Positions 1 to 7,245 of a stretch of 10,376 nucleotides of DNA are shown here, piece after piece. How positions within the stretch are numbered: the first letter of the stretch is position 1; the number at the start of each line of letters is the position of its first letter. This stretch comes from Acidobacteriota bacterium. GTDB taxonomy: Bacteria > Acidobacteriota > Vicinamibacteria > Vicinamibacterales > CAVVIG01. Both the position numbers and the translations under genes were made by a program. The stretch is taken from positions 1 through 10,376 of the forward strand of contig QHWK01000494.1 in assembly GCA_003223775.1 (NCBI GenBank), read 5' to 3'. The notes below the pieces were generated by a model that worked only from the letters and a program-made list of their open reading frames with translations, was not told where the DNA came from and made no database searches.

Positions 1-1323
1 GACGACTTCGGGGACCGAGACGGGCTGCACCTCGAGCCGCAGCTTGCCGGCGACGACGCGCGAAACGTCGAGGATGTCGTTCACGAGCTGCTCGAGCGCC
101 TTCGCGTTGCGCTCGATCGCCGCGAAGGCCCGGCCCGACTGCTCCGGCCGCAGCTGGCCGCTCGAGAGCATCCGCGACCAGCCGTAGATCGCCGTGAGCG
201 GCGTGCGGAGCTCGTGAGAGACGGTCATCAGGAATTCGTCCTTCAGCCGGCTCGCTTCGTCGCGTTCGCGGTTGCGCGCGTCGAGCGTCACCGCGGCCTG
301 CCGCAGGCCCGCCGACAGGTCGTCGATTTCGGCGATACGCGAGCCGAGGGGCTCCACCTTCTCGCCGCGCGCGAGCGCCATCGCCGATCGCGACGCGGAC
401 TGCATCACGCGCACGACGTTCTGCCCGAACAGCAGGCCGACGCCGGCGCCGATCGCGAGGATCGCAATCCAGACGCCGGCCAGGATCCAGAGCGCGCGCC
501 GGAGCGGGCCGTCCACTTCGTCGCGCGGGATCGCGATCGCGACGACGAGCCCCGTGCGGCGCGAGCGGTTGAACGCCGCGTAGTTGGTGACGCCTTCGCG
601 CGAGACGCCGTCCCATGTCCCTTCGTCGGCCTTCGACGCGAGGTCGATGAACGCGCGCGTCACCGACGTGCCGACGTACACGCTCTCCTCCGTCGTGCGC
701 GCGACCATGCGGTAATTCGAGTCGACGAGCGCGACGATGTCGCGCGGCGGCGTCTCCTGCTCGCGCAGGATCGCGCTGAACGAGTCCGAGCGAACGCGCG
801 CGCCGAGCGCGAGGTGCGACACCCCGTCGCGGATCACCGGCACCGCGATCATGACGAAGTAGCCCCGCATGCCCGGGATCGAGAACAGGTTGGAGACGAA
901 CGTCCGTTTGGTCGTGATCGCCGTGCGCGCCCACCCTTCGGCGGGCGTGCCGCGCGTGTCCATGGCGTCGGGAAACGCGGCGAGCACGCGGTTGTTCACG
1001 TCGGCGAGGATGAGCGACGACCACTCGTGCTCGTGCTGCCGGACGATGAGACGCCGCGCGAGATTGTCGAAGGCCGAAAGATCCGGGTTGTCGAGCGCGT
1101 GCAGCGTCGCGAAGACGTCCAGCGCCACCGTCGTCGTCTCGACGTCGGTGTCGATCGCCACCGAGATCGCGCGCGCCGTCGCCACGTTCTGCCGATCGAC
1201 GTTCGCGCGCTGGCGCGTCCACGCGCGCTCGAGGCTGACCGCCGACAGCACGCCGAGCGGCGCGACGATCGAGAGCGTGAGGGCGACGATCACCCAGCGG
1301 AGACCGATCCTCGCGGGGAGCAC
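1..1323 (-). CDS. Membrane sensor histidine kinase (dCache-HAMP-HisKA), 3' part outside window
   Basis: The gene starts with GTG at 1321-1323 and is still open at base 1, giving 441 visible residues. An N-terminal membrane helix lies at about residues 10-30, followed by an extracytoplasmic dCache-like sensor region (about 35-275). A second helix lies at about 278-300, a HAMP linker at about 300-350, and the HisKA dimerisation helix with H-box SHELRTPL and phospho-acceptor His370. The second DHp helix follows (RNAKALEQLVNDILDVSRVV). The HATPase domain must lie left of the window. The usual role is sensing a small periplasmic ligand and phosphorylating a response regulator; neither ligand nor partner can be told from here. 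No Shine-Dalgarno sequence precedes the GTG; a TAAGAT hexamer sits about 7 bases upstream, so a leaderless transcript is possible. Relative to the truncated second copy it carries A109V and M137T. This is the copy able to make a complete kinase. Confidence 0.88.
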   Translation of the reverse strand, partial: MLPARIGLRWVIVALTLSIVAPLGVLSAVSLERAWTRQRANVDRQNVATARAISVAIDTDVETTTVALDVFATLHALDNPDLSAFDNLARRLIVRQHEHEWSSLILADVNNRVLAAFPDAMDTRGTPAEGWARTAITTKRTFVSNLFSIPGMRGYFVMIAVPVIRDGVSHLALGARVRSDSFSAILREQETPPRDIVALVDSNYRMVARTTEESVYVGTSVTRAFIDLASKADEGTWDGVSREGVTNYAAFNRSRRTGLVVAIAIPRDEVDGPLRRALWILAGVWIAILAIGAGVGLLFGQNVVRVMQSASRSAMALARGEKVEPLGSRIAEIDDLSAGLRQAAVTLDARNRERDEASRLKDEFLMTVSHELRTPLTAIYGWSRMLSSGQLRPEQSGRAFAAIERNAKALEQLVNDILDVSRVVAGKLRLEVQPVSVPEVV

Positions 1324-1534
1324 CAGCTGATCTTAGCGCACGGCTGGGCCGGGCTAACTCGGCGGCAGCTGAAGTATCCTTGATCGGCTTCCTTACCTGT
1401 TTTCATGTCGCTCTCCGCCTTTCATCCAATCGTCGCCGAGTGGTTCGCGCAGACGCTCGGCGAGCCGACGCGCGCGCAGGCGCTCGGCTGGGCGGCGATT
1501 CGCGAGCGGCGCCACACGCTGATCGCCGCGCCGA
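129..1534. repeat. Tandem duplication, copy 1 (1,406 bp)
   Basis: This block recurs directly downstream at 1535-2940 with a constant offset of 1406 bases. It covers kinase codons 1 to about 398, the divergent promoter region and the first 43 codons of lhr. Comparison by eye, including translations in several frames, shows only four substitutions: 914 G/A, 967 G/A, 973 A/G and 998 A/G (copy 1/copy 2). No transposase gene, terminal inverted repeat or long flanking homology is present at the ends. Confidence 0.95.
1324..1404. promoter_or_regulatory. Divergent intergenic region between kinase and lhr, copy 1
   Basis: These 81 bases separate the kinase GTG (minus) from the lhr ATG (plus) and must hold both promoters unless transcription enters from further away. 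On the plus strand TATCCT at 1375-1380 is a possible -10 box, 24 bases before the ATG, but no good -35 is seen. On the minus strand TAAGAT lies just before the GTG. Both hexamer calls are weak. An identical copy lies at 2730-2810. Confidence 0.35.
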
Positions 1535-1593
1535 CCCGGCCCGACTGCTCCGGCCGCAGCTGGCCGCTCGAGAGCATCCGCGACCAGCCGTAG
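1405..1593 (+). pseudogene. Truncated lhr 5' fragment left by the duplication
   Basis: The first 44 residues match the N-terminus of the full helicase at 2811 exactly, including the Q-motif-like segment PTRAQALGW. The match stops inside Walker A: where the intact gene reads APTGSGKT, this one reads APT and then 18 unrelated residues taken from antisense kinase DNA, ending at the TAG at 1591-1593. The 62-residue product lacks the P-loop lysine and every later helicase motif, so it cannot be an ATPase. It keeps a full copy of the lhr upstream region, so it may be transcribed. It is best read as a by-product of the duplication. Confidence 0.9.
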
Positions 1594-2729
1594 ATCGCCG
1601 TGAGCGGCGTGCGGAGCTCGTGAGAGACGGTCATCAGGAATTCGTCCTTCAGCCGGCTCGCTTCGTCGCGTTCGCGGTTGCGCGCGTCGAGCGTCACCGC
1701 GGCCTGCCGCAGGCCCGCCGACAGGTCGTCGATTTCGGCGATACGCGAGCCGAGGGGCTCCACCTTCTCGCCGCGCGCGAGCGCCATCGCCGATCGCGAC
1801 GCGGACTGCATCACGCGCACGACGTTCTGCCCGAACAGCAGGCCGACGCCGGCGCCGATCGCGAGGATCGCAATCCAGACGCCGGCCAGGATCCAGAGCG
1901 CGCGCCGGAGCGGGCCGTCCACTTCGTCGCGCGGGATCGCGATCGCGACGACGAGCCCCGTGCGGCGCGAGCGGTTGAACGCCGCGTAGTTGGTGACGCC
2001 TTCGCGCGAGACGCCGTCCCATGTCCCTTCGTCGGCCTTCGACGCGAGGTCGATGAACGCGCGCGTCACCGACGTGCCGACGTACACGCTCTCCTCCGTC
2101 GTGCGCGCGACCATGCGGTAATTCGAGTCGACGAGCGCGACGATGTCGCGCGGCGGCGTCTCCTGCTCGCGCAGGATCGCGCTGAACGAGTCCGAGCGAA
2201 CGCGCGCGCCGAGCGCGAGGTGCGACACCCCGTCGCGGATCACCGGCACCGCGATCATGACGAAGTAGCCCCGCATGCCCGGGATCGAGAACAGGTTGGA
2301 GACGAACGTCCGTTTGGTCATGATCGCCGTGCGCGCCCACCCTTCGGCGGGCGTGCCGCGCGTGTCCATGGCATCGGGGAACGCGGCGAGCACGCGGTTG
2401 TTCGCGTCGGCGAGGATGAGCGACGACCACTCGTGCTCGTGCTGCCGGACGATGAGACGCCGCGCGAGATTGTCGAAGGCCGAAAGATCCGGGTTGTCGA
2501 GCGCGTGCAGCGTCGCGAAGACGTCCAGCGCCACCGTCGTCGTCTCGACGTCGGTGTCGATCGCCACCGAGATCGCGCGCGCCGTCGCCACGTTCTGCCG
2601 ATCGACGTTCGCGCGCTGGCGCGTCCACGCGCGCTCGAGGCTGACCGCCGACAGCACGCCGAGCGGCGCGACGATCGAGAGCGTGAGGGCGACGATCACC
2701 CAGCGGAGACCGATCCTCGCGGGGAGCAC
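1535..2729 (-). pseudogene. Truncated second copy of the sensor histidine kinase
   Basis: Starts with GTG at 2727-2729 and matches the kinase at 1-1323 for 398 codons, including both membrane helices, the dCache-like sensor, HAMP and the H-box with His370. At the duplication junction the reading frame leaves kinase sequence and continues for about 37 residues antisense to the lhr stub, ending at 1422. The second DHp helix is lost and there is no HATPase domain, so the product cannot autophosphorylate. The sensor, membrane anchor and H-box remain, so a translated product could still bind ligand or pair with the full-length kinase; this is speculation. It differs from the full copy at residues 109 (Ala versus Val) and 137 (Met versus Thr). 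Confidence 0.88.
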
Positions 2730-2810
2730 CAGCTGATCTTAGCGCACGGCTGGGCCGGGCTAACTCGGCGGCAGCTGAAGTATCCTTGATCGGCTTCCTT
2801 ACCTGTTTTC
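2730..2810. promoter_or_regulatory. Divergent intergenic region, copy 2, driving intact lhr
   Basis: Identical to 1324-1404. It now faces the full-length lhr to the right and the truncated kinase to the left. The possible -10 TATCCT for lhr is at 2781-2786. No ribosome binding site is evident before the ATG at 2811; the sequence there is pyrimidine-rich. Confidence 0.35.
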
Positions 2811-5453
2811 ATGTCGCTCTCCGCCTTTCATCCAATCGTCGCCGAGTGGTTCGCGCAGACGCTCGGCGAGCCGACGCGCGCGCAGGCGCTCGGCTGGGCG
2901 GCGATTCGCGAGCGGCGCCACACGCTGATCGCCGCGCCGACGGGCTCGGGCAAGACGCTCGCGGCGTTCCTCACCGCGCTCGACGAGCTCGTGCACGACG
3001 GCGTGCGCGCGCCGCTCGCCGACGAGGTCCGCGTCGTCTACGTGTCGCCGCTGAAGGCGCTGAGCGCCGACATCCACAAGAACCTCGCGGAGCCGCGCGC
3101 GGGCATCACGCGGCTTGCCGTCTCGCGCGGACTCCCGCCGCCGCGGATCACGGCCGCGGTGCGTACCGGCGACACGACGCCCGCCGAGCGCGCCGCGATG
3201 CTCCGCACGCCGCCGCACATCCTCGTCACCACACCCGAGTCGCTGTACCTGCTGCTGACCGCCGCCCGCAGCCGCGAGATGCTGCGCACGGTCAGGACGG
3301 TGATCGTCGACGAGATCCACGCGGTGATCGGCACGCGGCGCGGCGCGCACCTCGCGCTCTCGCTCGAGCGGCTGCAGCAGGTGGCCGAGCAGCCGCTGTT
3401 GCGAATCGGCCTCTCGGCGACGCAGAAGCCGATCGACGAGGTCGCGCGCTTCCTCGTCGGCGCCGTGGATCAGCCGTGCGCGATCGTCGACCAGGGCCAC
3501 CGCCGCGCGATGGAGCTCGCGATCGAGGTGCCGCGCTCGCCGCTCGAGGCGGTGATGTCGCACGAGGTGTGGGAGGAGTATTTCGATCGGCTCACGGCGC
3601 TCGTGCGCGAGCACCGGACGACGCTGATCTTCGTCAACACGCGGCGGATGGCGGAGCGCGTCGCGCGCTGCCTGAGCGACCGCCTCGGCGAGGACGCGGT
3701 CACGGCGCACCACGGCAGCCTCTCGAAGGAGAAGCGGCTCGACGCGGAATCGCGGCTGAAGGCGGGCGCGCTGAAGGCCCTCGTCGCGACCGCGTCGCTC
3801 GAGCTCGGCATCGACATCGGATCGGTGGATCTGGTCTGCCAGATCGGCTCACCGCACCGGATCGCGACGCTGATCCAGCGCGTCGGCCGCTCGGGCCACA
3901 CGATCAGCGGCACGCCGAAGGGCCGCGTCTTCCCCAGCTCGCGCGACGATTTGATCGAGTGCGCGGCGCTCGTGCGCTCGGTGCGCCGGGGCGAGCTCGA
4001 TCGCATCGTCTCACACGACGCGCCGCTCGACGTGCTCGCGCAGCAGATCGTCGCCGAGAGCGCGTGCGTCGACGGGAGCGAGGACGCGCTCTTCGCGTTG
4101 ATGACGCGTGCGTGGCCGTACCGCGGGCTCGAGCGCGCGGCGTTCGACGCCGTGATCGCGATGCTGGCCGACGGCTTCGCCACCAGGCGCGGGCGGCGCG
4201 GCGCGCTCGTGCATCGAGACGAGGTGAACGCGCGCGTGCGCGCCCGCCGCGGGTCGCGGCTGCTCGCGATCGCCTCCGGCGGCGCCATCCCCGAGGTCGC
4301 CGACTACCGCGTCGTCCTCGATCCGGGCGATACGTTCATCGGGACGCTGAACGAAGACTTCGCGATCGAGAGCAACGCCGGCGACATCTTTCAGCTGGGC
4401 AACGCGTCGTGGCAGGTGCTGCAGATCGGGAGCGGCGTCGTGCGCGTCGCCGATGCGAAGGGCGCGCCGCCGACCATTCCGTTCTGGCTCGGCGAGGCGC
4501 CGGCGCGCAGCGACGAGCTCTCGCGCGCGGTCAGCGATCTGCGGGCCGACGTCGAGCCCCTGCTCGCGGAAAAGGGGTCGTACCCCTTTTCCGCCGAAAA
4601 AGGGGTACGACCCCTTTTTCCGGAGGCGGTCGAGTGGCTCGTCGCCGAGACCGGGATTCCCGCGCCCGCGGCGGAACAGGCGATCGCGTATCTCGCCGAT
4701 GCGCGCGCCGCCCTCGGCGTCCTGCCGACGCAGGAGACGATCGTCCTCGAGCGCTTCTTCGACGAGTCGGGCGGCATGCAGCTCGTGCTCCACGCGCCCT
4801 TCGGCAGCCGCGTGAACAAGGCGTGGAGCCTCGCGCTGCGCAAGCGCTTCTGCCGCCAGTTCAACTTCGAGCTCCAGGCCGCGGCGACCGAGGACGGCCT
4901 GCTGCTCTCGCTCGGTCCGCAGCATTCGTTTCCGCTCGCCGACGTCTTCCGCTATCTGCATCCGGCGACGGCGAAGGACATCCTCGTCCAGGCGTTTCTC
5001 GACGCGCCGGTGTTCCAGACGCGCTGGCGCTGGAACGCGACGATCTCGCTCGCGGTTCCGCGCAACCGCGGCGGCAAGAAAGTCCCGCCGCCGCTGCAGC
5101 GGATGCTCGCCGACGACCTGATGGCCGCCTGCTTTCCCGACGCGGCCGCGTGCCTCGAGAACATCCCCGGCGACCGGCAGATTCCCGATCATCCGCTCGT
5201 GAGCCAGACCGTGCGCGACTGCCTCCACGAGGCGATGGACTTCGACGCGCTGGCGGCGATCCTCGCGCGCATTCACGCGGGCGACATCCGAGGCCGTCTA
5301 CACGCGCCGCGCGACCGATCCGTCGAGTGCGGACGATCTCGGCGCGCTCGACGCCGCAGCGATCGAGCGCGTCCGCGACGAGGCGCGTCCCGATCCGCGC
5401 GACGCCGACGAGCTGCACGACGCGCTGCTCACCGCTGGATTCCTCACAGATGA
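2811..5453 (+). CDS. lhr: Lhr-type DEAD/DEAH superfamily 2 helicase, N-terminal core, frameshifted at its end
   Basis: Large SF2 helicase of the Lhr family, ATP-dependent 3'-5' DNA translocases and helicases linked to DNA repair. Visible motifs: Walker A APTGSGKT (residues 42-49), motif Ic-like TTPES (140-144), Walker B box DEIH (167-170), motif III SAT (202-204), motif V-like ATASLELGIDIG (326-337) and motif VI QRVGRSGH (356-363). The Lhr winged-helix region and DEAD_assoc region follow to about residue 826. Family sequence holds through ARIHAGDI (codon 826, ending at 5288); the remaining 54 residues are Arg-rich, out of frame, and stop at 5453. The authentic frame resumes at about 5290 in frame +1. 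The translated part therefore matches the Lhr core, which in mycobacteria is described as an active translocase without its C-terminal region. Residues 587-603 are encoded by a palindromic repeat. The start fits the family N-terminus although no ribosome site is seen. Confidence 0.9.
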   Translation: MSLSAFHPIVAEWFAQTLGEPTRAQALGWAAIRERRHTLIAAPTGSGKTLAAFLTALDELVHDGVRAPLADEVRVVYVSPLKALSADIHKNLAEPRAGITRLAVSRGLPPPRITAAVRTGDTTPAERAAMLRTPPHILVTTPESLYLLLTAARSREMLRTVRTVIVDEIHAVIGTRRGAHLALSLERLQQVAEQPLLRIGLSATQKPIDEVARFLVGAVDQPCAIVDQGHRRAMELAIEVPRSPLEAVMSHEVWEEYFDRLTALVREHRTTLIFVNTRRMAERVARCLSDRLGEDAVTAHHGSLSKEKRLDAESRLKAGALKALVATASLELGIDIGSVDLVCQIGSPHRIATLIQRVGRSGHTISGTPKGRVFPSSRDDLIECAALVRSVRRGELDRIVSHDAPLDVLAQQIVAESACVDGSEDALFALMTRAWPYRGLERAAFDAVIAMLADGFATRRGRRGALVHRDEVNARVRARRGSRLLAIASGGAIPEVADYRVVLDPGDTFIGTLNEDFAIESNAGDIFQLGNASWQVLQIGSGVVRVADAKGAPPTIPFWLGEAPARSDELSRAVSDLRADVEPLLAEKGSYPFSAEKGVRPLFPEAVEWLVAETGIPAPAAEQAIAYLADARAALGVLPTQETIVLERFFDESGGMQLVLHAPFGSRVNKAWSLALRKRFCRQFNFELQAAATEDGLLLSLGPQHSFPLADVFRYLHPATAKDILVQAFLDAPVFQTRWRWNATISLAVPRNRGGKKVPPPLQRMLADDLMAACFPDAAACLENIPGDRQIPDHPLVSQTVRDCLHEAMDFDALAAILARIHAGDIRGRLHAPRDRSVECGRSRRARRRSDRARPRRGASRSARRRRAARRAAHRWIPHR
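4568..4622. repeat. Double palindromic repeat inserted in frame in lhr
   Basis: Two arms, each itself palindromic (AAAAGGGGT, 3 bases, ACCCCTTTT), at 4570-4590 and 4597-4619. They are inverted relative to each other, making a potential cruciform. The element is translated within lhr as EKGSYPFSAEKGVRPLF (residues 587-603), which looks unlike helicase sequence and falls between the core winged-helix region and DEAD_assoc. Similar GGGGTC/GACCCC palindromes translated as KGSDPFF-like peptides are, from memory, scattered through coding regions in Acidobacteriota and other phyla. Confidence 0.85.
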
Positions 5454-7245
5454 CGACGCGCGCACCCTCGCGCCGGACCTGTTCGCGCAGCTCGCGGCCG
5501 CGCGCCGCGCGTGCACCGCGCATGTAGGGCGACCCTTTCAGGGCGGCGCTGATGCTATCGGCGAGCCTGAAAGGCTCGCCCTACATACGACCGCCGAGCC
5601 TGAAAGGCTCGCCCTACATACGAACGGCGAGCCTGAAAGGCTCGCCCTACACACGAACGGCGAGCCTGAGAGACTCGCCCTGCACATCGCGGCGGAGCGG
5701 ATCCCAGAGCTGCGCGCGATCCATCCCGGCGTGCCGCTGACGCCGGCGATCGAGCCGCCGCCCTCCCGTGCCGCCCGAACCTGGACGCGCGACGACGCGA
5801 TCGTCGAGCTCCTGCGCGGCCGGCTGACGATCGTCGGTCCGACGACGGCCGCGGCGCTCGCCGACTCGCTCGCGATCGCCGACAGCGACGCCGACGCGGC
5901 CCTGCTCGCGCTCGAAGCGGACGGCGTGGCGATGCGGGGGGTATTCAGCGCAGAGGCCGCAAAGGAAGCAAAGGCCGCGAAGGACGCAAAGGCCGAGTGG
6001 TGCGACCGCCGGCTCCTCGCGCGCATCCACCGCTACACCCTGAACCGGCTGCGCGCCGAGATCGAGCCGGTCAGCCCGGCCGACTACATGCGGTTCCTGT
6101 TCGCGTGGCAGCACGTCGATCCGCGGACGCGGCTCGCGGGCGTGGACGGCCTCCACGCCGTCCTCGAAGCGCTCGACGGCTTCGAGCTCGCCGCCGACGC
6201 CTGGGGGCGCGCGGTCCTGCCGGCCCCCGCGGACAACTACGATCCGTCCATGCTCGACATGCTGTCGCTCACGGGCGACATCGGCTGGGCGCGGCTTTCC
6301 TCGTCCGCCGGGACGCAGCTCGTTGGCGCGACGCCGGTCGCGCTGTTCCTCCGCGAGCACGCCGACAAGTGGGCGCTCCTCAAGGCAGAAGCCGCCGCTG
6401 ACGGCGCGCCGACGCTTTTTCCGCGCGATCCGGCGGACGACCGCGAGCCGGCGGCCGACGGCGGCCGCGATCCGCGCGGCGCCCGCATTCTCGAGGCGCT
6501 GCGGCGCCGCGGCGCGTCGTTCGTCCACGAGCTCGCGAGCGCGTGCGAGGCGAGCGAGCCGGACGTCCGCGCGGGCCTCGCCGATCTCGTCGCGGCCGGG
6601 CGCGTCACCTCGGACGGCTTCGGCGGCCTCCGCGCGATCGTGCGCGGCGCCGGCGGACGGCATCCGACGGGCCGCGGGAACGTCGCCGGACGCTGGTCGC
6701 TCGTCGAGAGCCGCGCGGCCGCGAGCGGCGACGCGCGCGCGCGGGCGGCGCAGCGCGAAGCGGCGGCCGACGTCCAGGCGCGCACACTGCTCCGACGCTA
6801 CGGCATCGTGTGCCGCCGCGTCCTCGGCCGCGAAGCGAACGTCCTGCCGTGGCGCGAGCTCGCGCGCGTCTACCGCCGCCTCGAGGCCCGCGGCGAGATC
6901 CGCGGCGGACGCTTCGTCAACGGCATGTCGGGCGAGCAGTTCGCGCTGCCCGACGCGGTCGAGCGGCTCCGCGAGATCCGCCGCACGCCCGCGGACGGAC
7001 GCCTGCACGTGATCTCGGCCGCCGATCCGCTCAACCTCGCGGGCATCGTCACCACCGGCGAGCGCGTGCGCGCGATCGCGTCGTCGCGAATCGCGTACCG
7101 CGACGGCGTACCGCTTGCTGCCCTCGAGGGCGAGTATGTGCGACCATTGGTCGAAGGAACCGACGCGGCGACCGCGACGGCGGTGACGACGACGTTGACG
7201 GGCCGGGCTCTGCCGGTCGTCAGCGGATTCGTCGGGAGGTCGTGA
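5290..7245 (+). CDS. lhr: Lhr C-terminal part in the +1 frame (separated from the core by a frameshift)
   Basis: This frame is open from about 5290 (EAVYTRRATDPSSADDLGAL) to the TGA at 7243-7245 and carries the Lhr C-terminal region: winged-helix and beta-barrel segments. Recognisable stretches are EWCDRRLLARIHRYTLNRL, PADYMRFLFAWQHVDP and, near the end, ISAADPLNLAGIV followed by RIAYRDGVPLAALEGEY. In E. coli the corresponding domain has been linked to uracil-DNA glycosylase activity; the active residue was not traced here. The first usable start in this frame is GTG at 5731, giving 504 residues, but no good ribosome site precedes it. A separate functional protein is thus doubtful unless the frame is restored. 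Joined to the N-terminal part, the protein would be about 1,478 residues, close to the usual Lhr length of about 1,500. Two repeat families are translated within it. Confidence 0.85.
   Translation, partial: EAVYTRRATDPSSADDLGALDAAAIERVRDEARPDPRDADELHDALLTAGFLTDDDARTLAPDLFAQLAAARRACTAHVGRPFQGGADAIGEPERLALHTTAEPERLALHTNGEPERLALHTNGEPERLALHIAAERIPELRAIHPGVPLTPAIEPPPSRAARTWTRDDAIVELLRGRLTIVGPTTAAALADSLAIADSDADAALLALEADGVAMRGVFSAEAAKEAKAAKDAKAEWCDRRLLARIHRYTLNRLRAEIEPVSPADYMRFLFAWQHVDPRTRLAGVDGLHAVLEALDGFELAADAWGRAVLPAPADNYDPSMLDMLSLTGDIGWARLSSSAGTQLVGATPVALFLREHADKWALLKAEAAADGAPTLFPRDPADDREPAADGGRDPRGARILEALRRRGASFVHELASACEASEPDVRAGLADLVAAGRVTSDGFGGLRAIVRGAGGRHPTGRGNVAGRWSLVESRAAASGDARARAAQREAAADVQARTLLRRYGIVCRRVLGREANVLPWRELARVYRRLEARGEIRGGRFVNGMSGEQFALPDAVERLREIRRTPADGRLHVISAADPLNLAGIVTTGERVRAIASSRIAYRDGVPLAALEGEYVRPLVEGTDAATATAVTTTLTGRALPVVSGFVGRS
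5524..5691. repeat. Hairpin repeat array: four 33-bp units plus an inverted degenerate unit
   Basis: Four direct units begin at 5560, 5593, 5626 and 5659. Each holds a stem GGCGAGCC, loop TGAAA, arm GGCTCGCC, then a linker like CTACATACGAAC. Units 2 and 4 have one stem mismatch each. A degenerate copy in opposite orientation (GTAGGGCGACCCTTTCAGGG) leads the array at 5524-5543. The 33-bp period is 11 codons, so the array is translated in the lhr C-terminal frame as repeated GEPERLALHTN-like peptides. Recognisable Lhr sequence resumes at AAERIPELRAIHPG. A related solitary hairpin is at 8234-8256. Confidence 0.92.
5946..5995. repeat. GCAAAGG-type interspersed repeat inserted in frame in lhr
   Basis: A purine-rich tract of imperfect GCAAAGG / GCGAAGGAC units is translated as SAEAAKEAKAAKDAKAE, interrupting Lhr sequence just before EWCDRRLLARIHRY. 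Its Ala/Lys/Glu composition and lower GC content stand out from the surrounding codons. Repeats of this CGCAAAGG style are, from memory, common intergenic and intragenic elements in several phyla. Confidence 0.75.
7234..7239 (+). promoter_or_regulatory. Ribosome binding site GGGAGG for the exported protein
   Basis: GGGAGG lies 5 bases before the ATG at 7245-7247, inside the last codons of lhr. It decides the start of the downstream gene and suggests translational coupling, since the lhr TGA shares its final A with that ATG. Confidence 0.7.

Larger units (their letters stand above)
1535..2940. repeat. Tandem duplication, copy 2 (1,406 bp)
   Basis: Second unit of the direct duplication, abutting copy 1 with no spacer. 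The junction shows a single base (C at 1535) compatible with both parent sequences, so essentially no microhomology. The upstream sequence there is lhr codons and the downstream sequence is the kinase DHp coding strand in antisense. The unit ends at 2940, where lhr continues uninterrupted. Confidence 0.95.

Noticed and set aside
214..1383. Long plus-strand open frame (389 codons), with a related one at 1380-2789
   Set aside because: Antisense shadow of the kinase: product is Arg/Asp/His-rich with no domain, as expected opposite a GC-rich coding strand.
129..2940. Composite transposon or IS-mediated duplication
   Set aside because: No transposase gene, terminal inverted repeats or target-site duplication is visible at the edges or junction.
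4011..5276. 421-codon minus-strand frame opposite lhr
   Set aside because: Antisense shadow with biased composition and no recognisable domain.
2786..5527. 913-codon plus-strand frame overlapping lhr
   Set aside because: Out-of-frame reading of lhr; Arg-rich without motifs, whereas the frame from 2811 has every helicase motif.
5560..5691. CRISPR array
   Set aside because: The 33-bp units are contiguous, with nearly identical linkers and no unique spacers, and lie inside a coding frame with no cas genes nearby.
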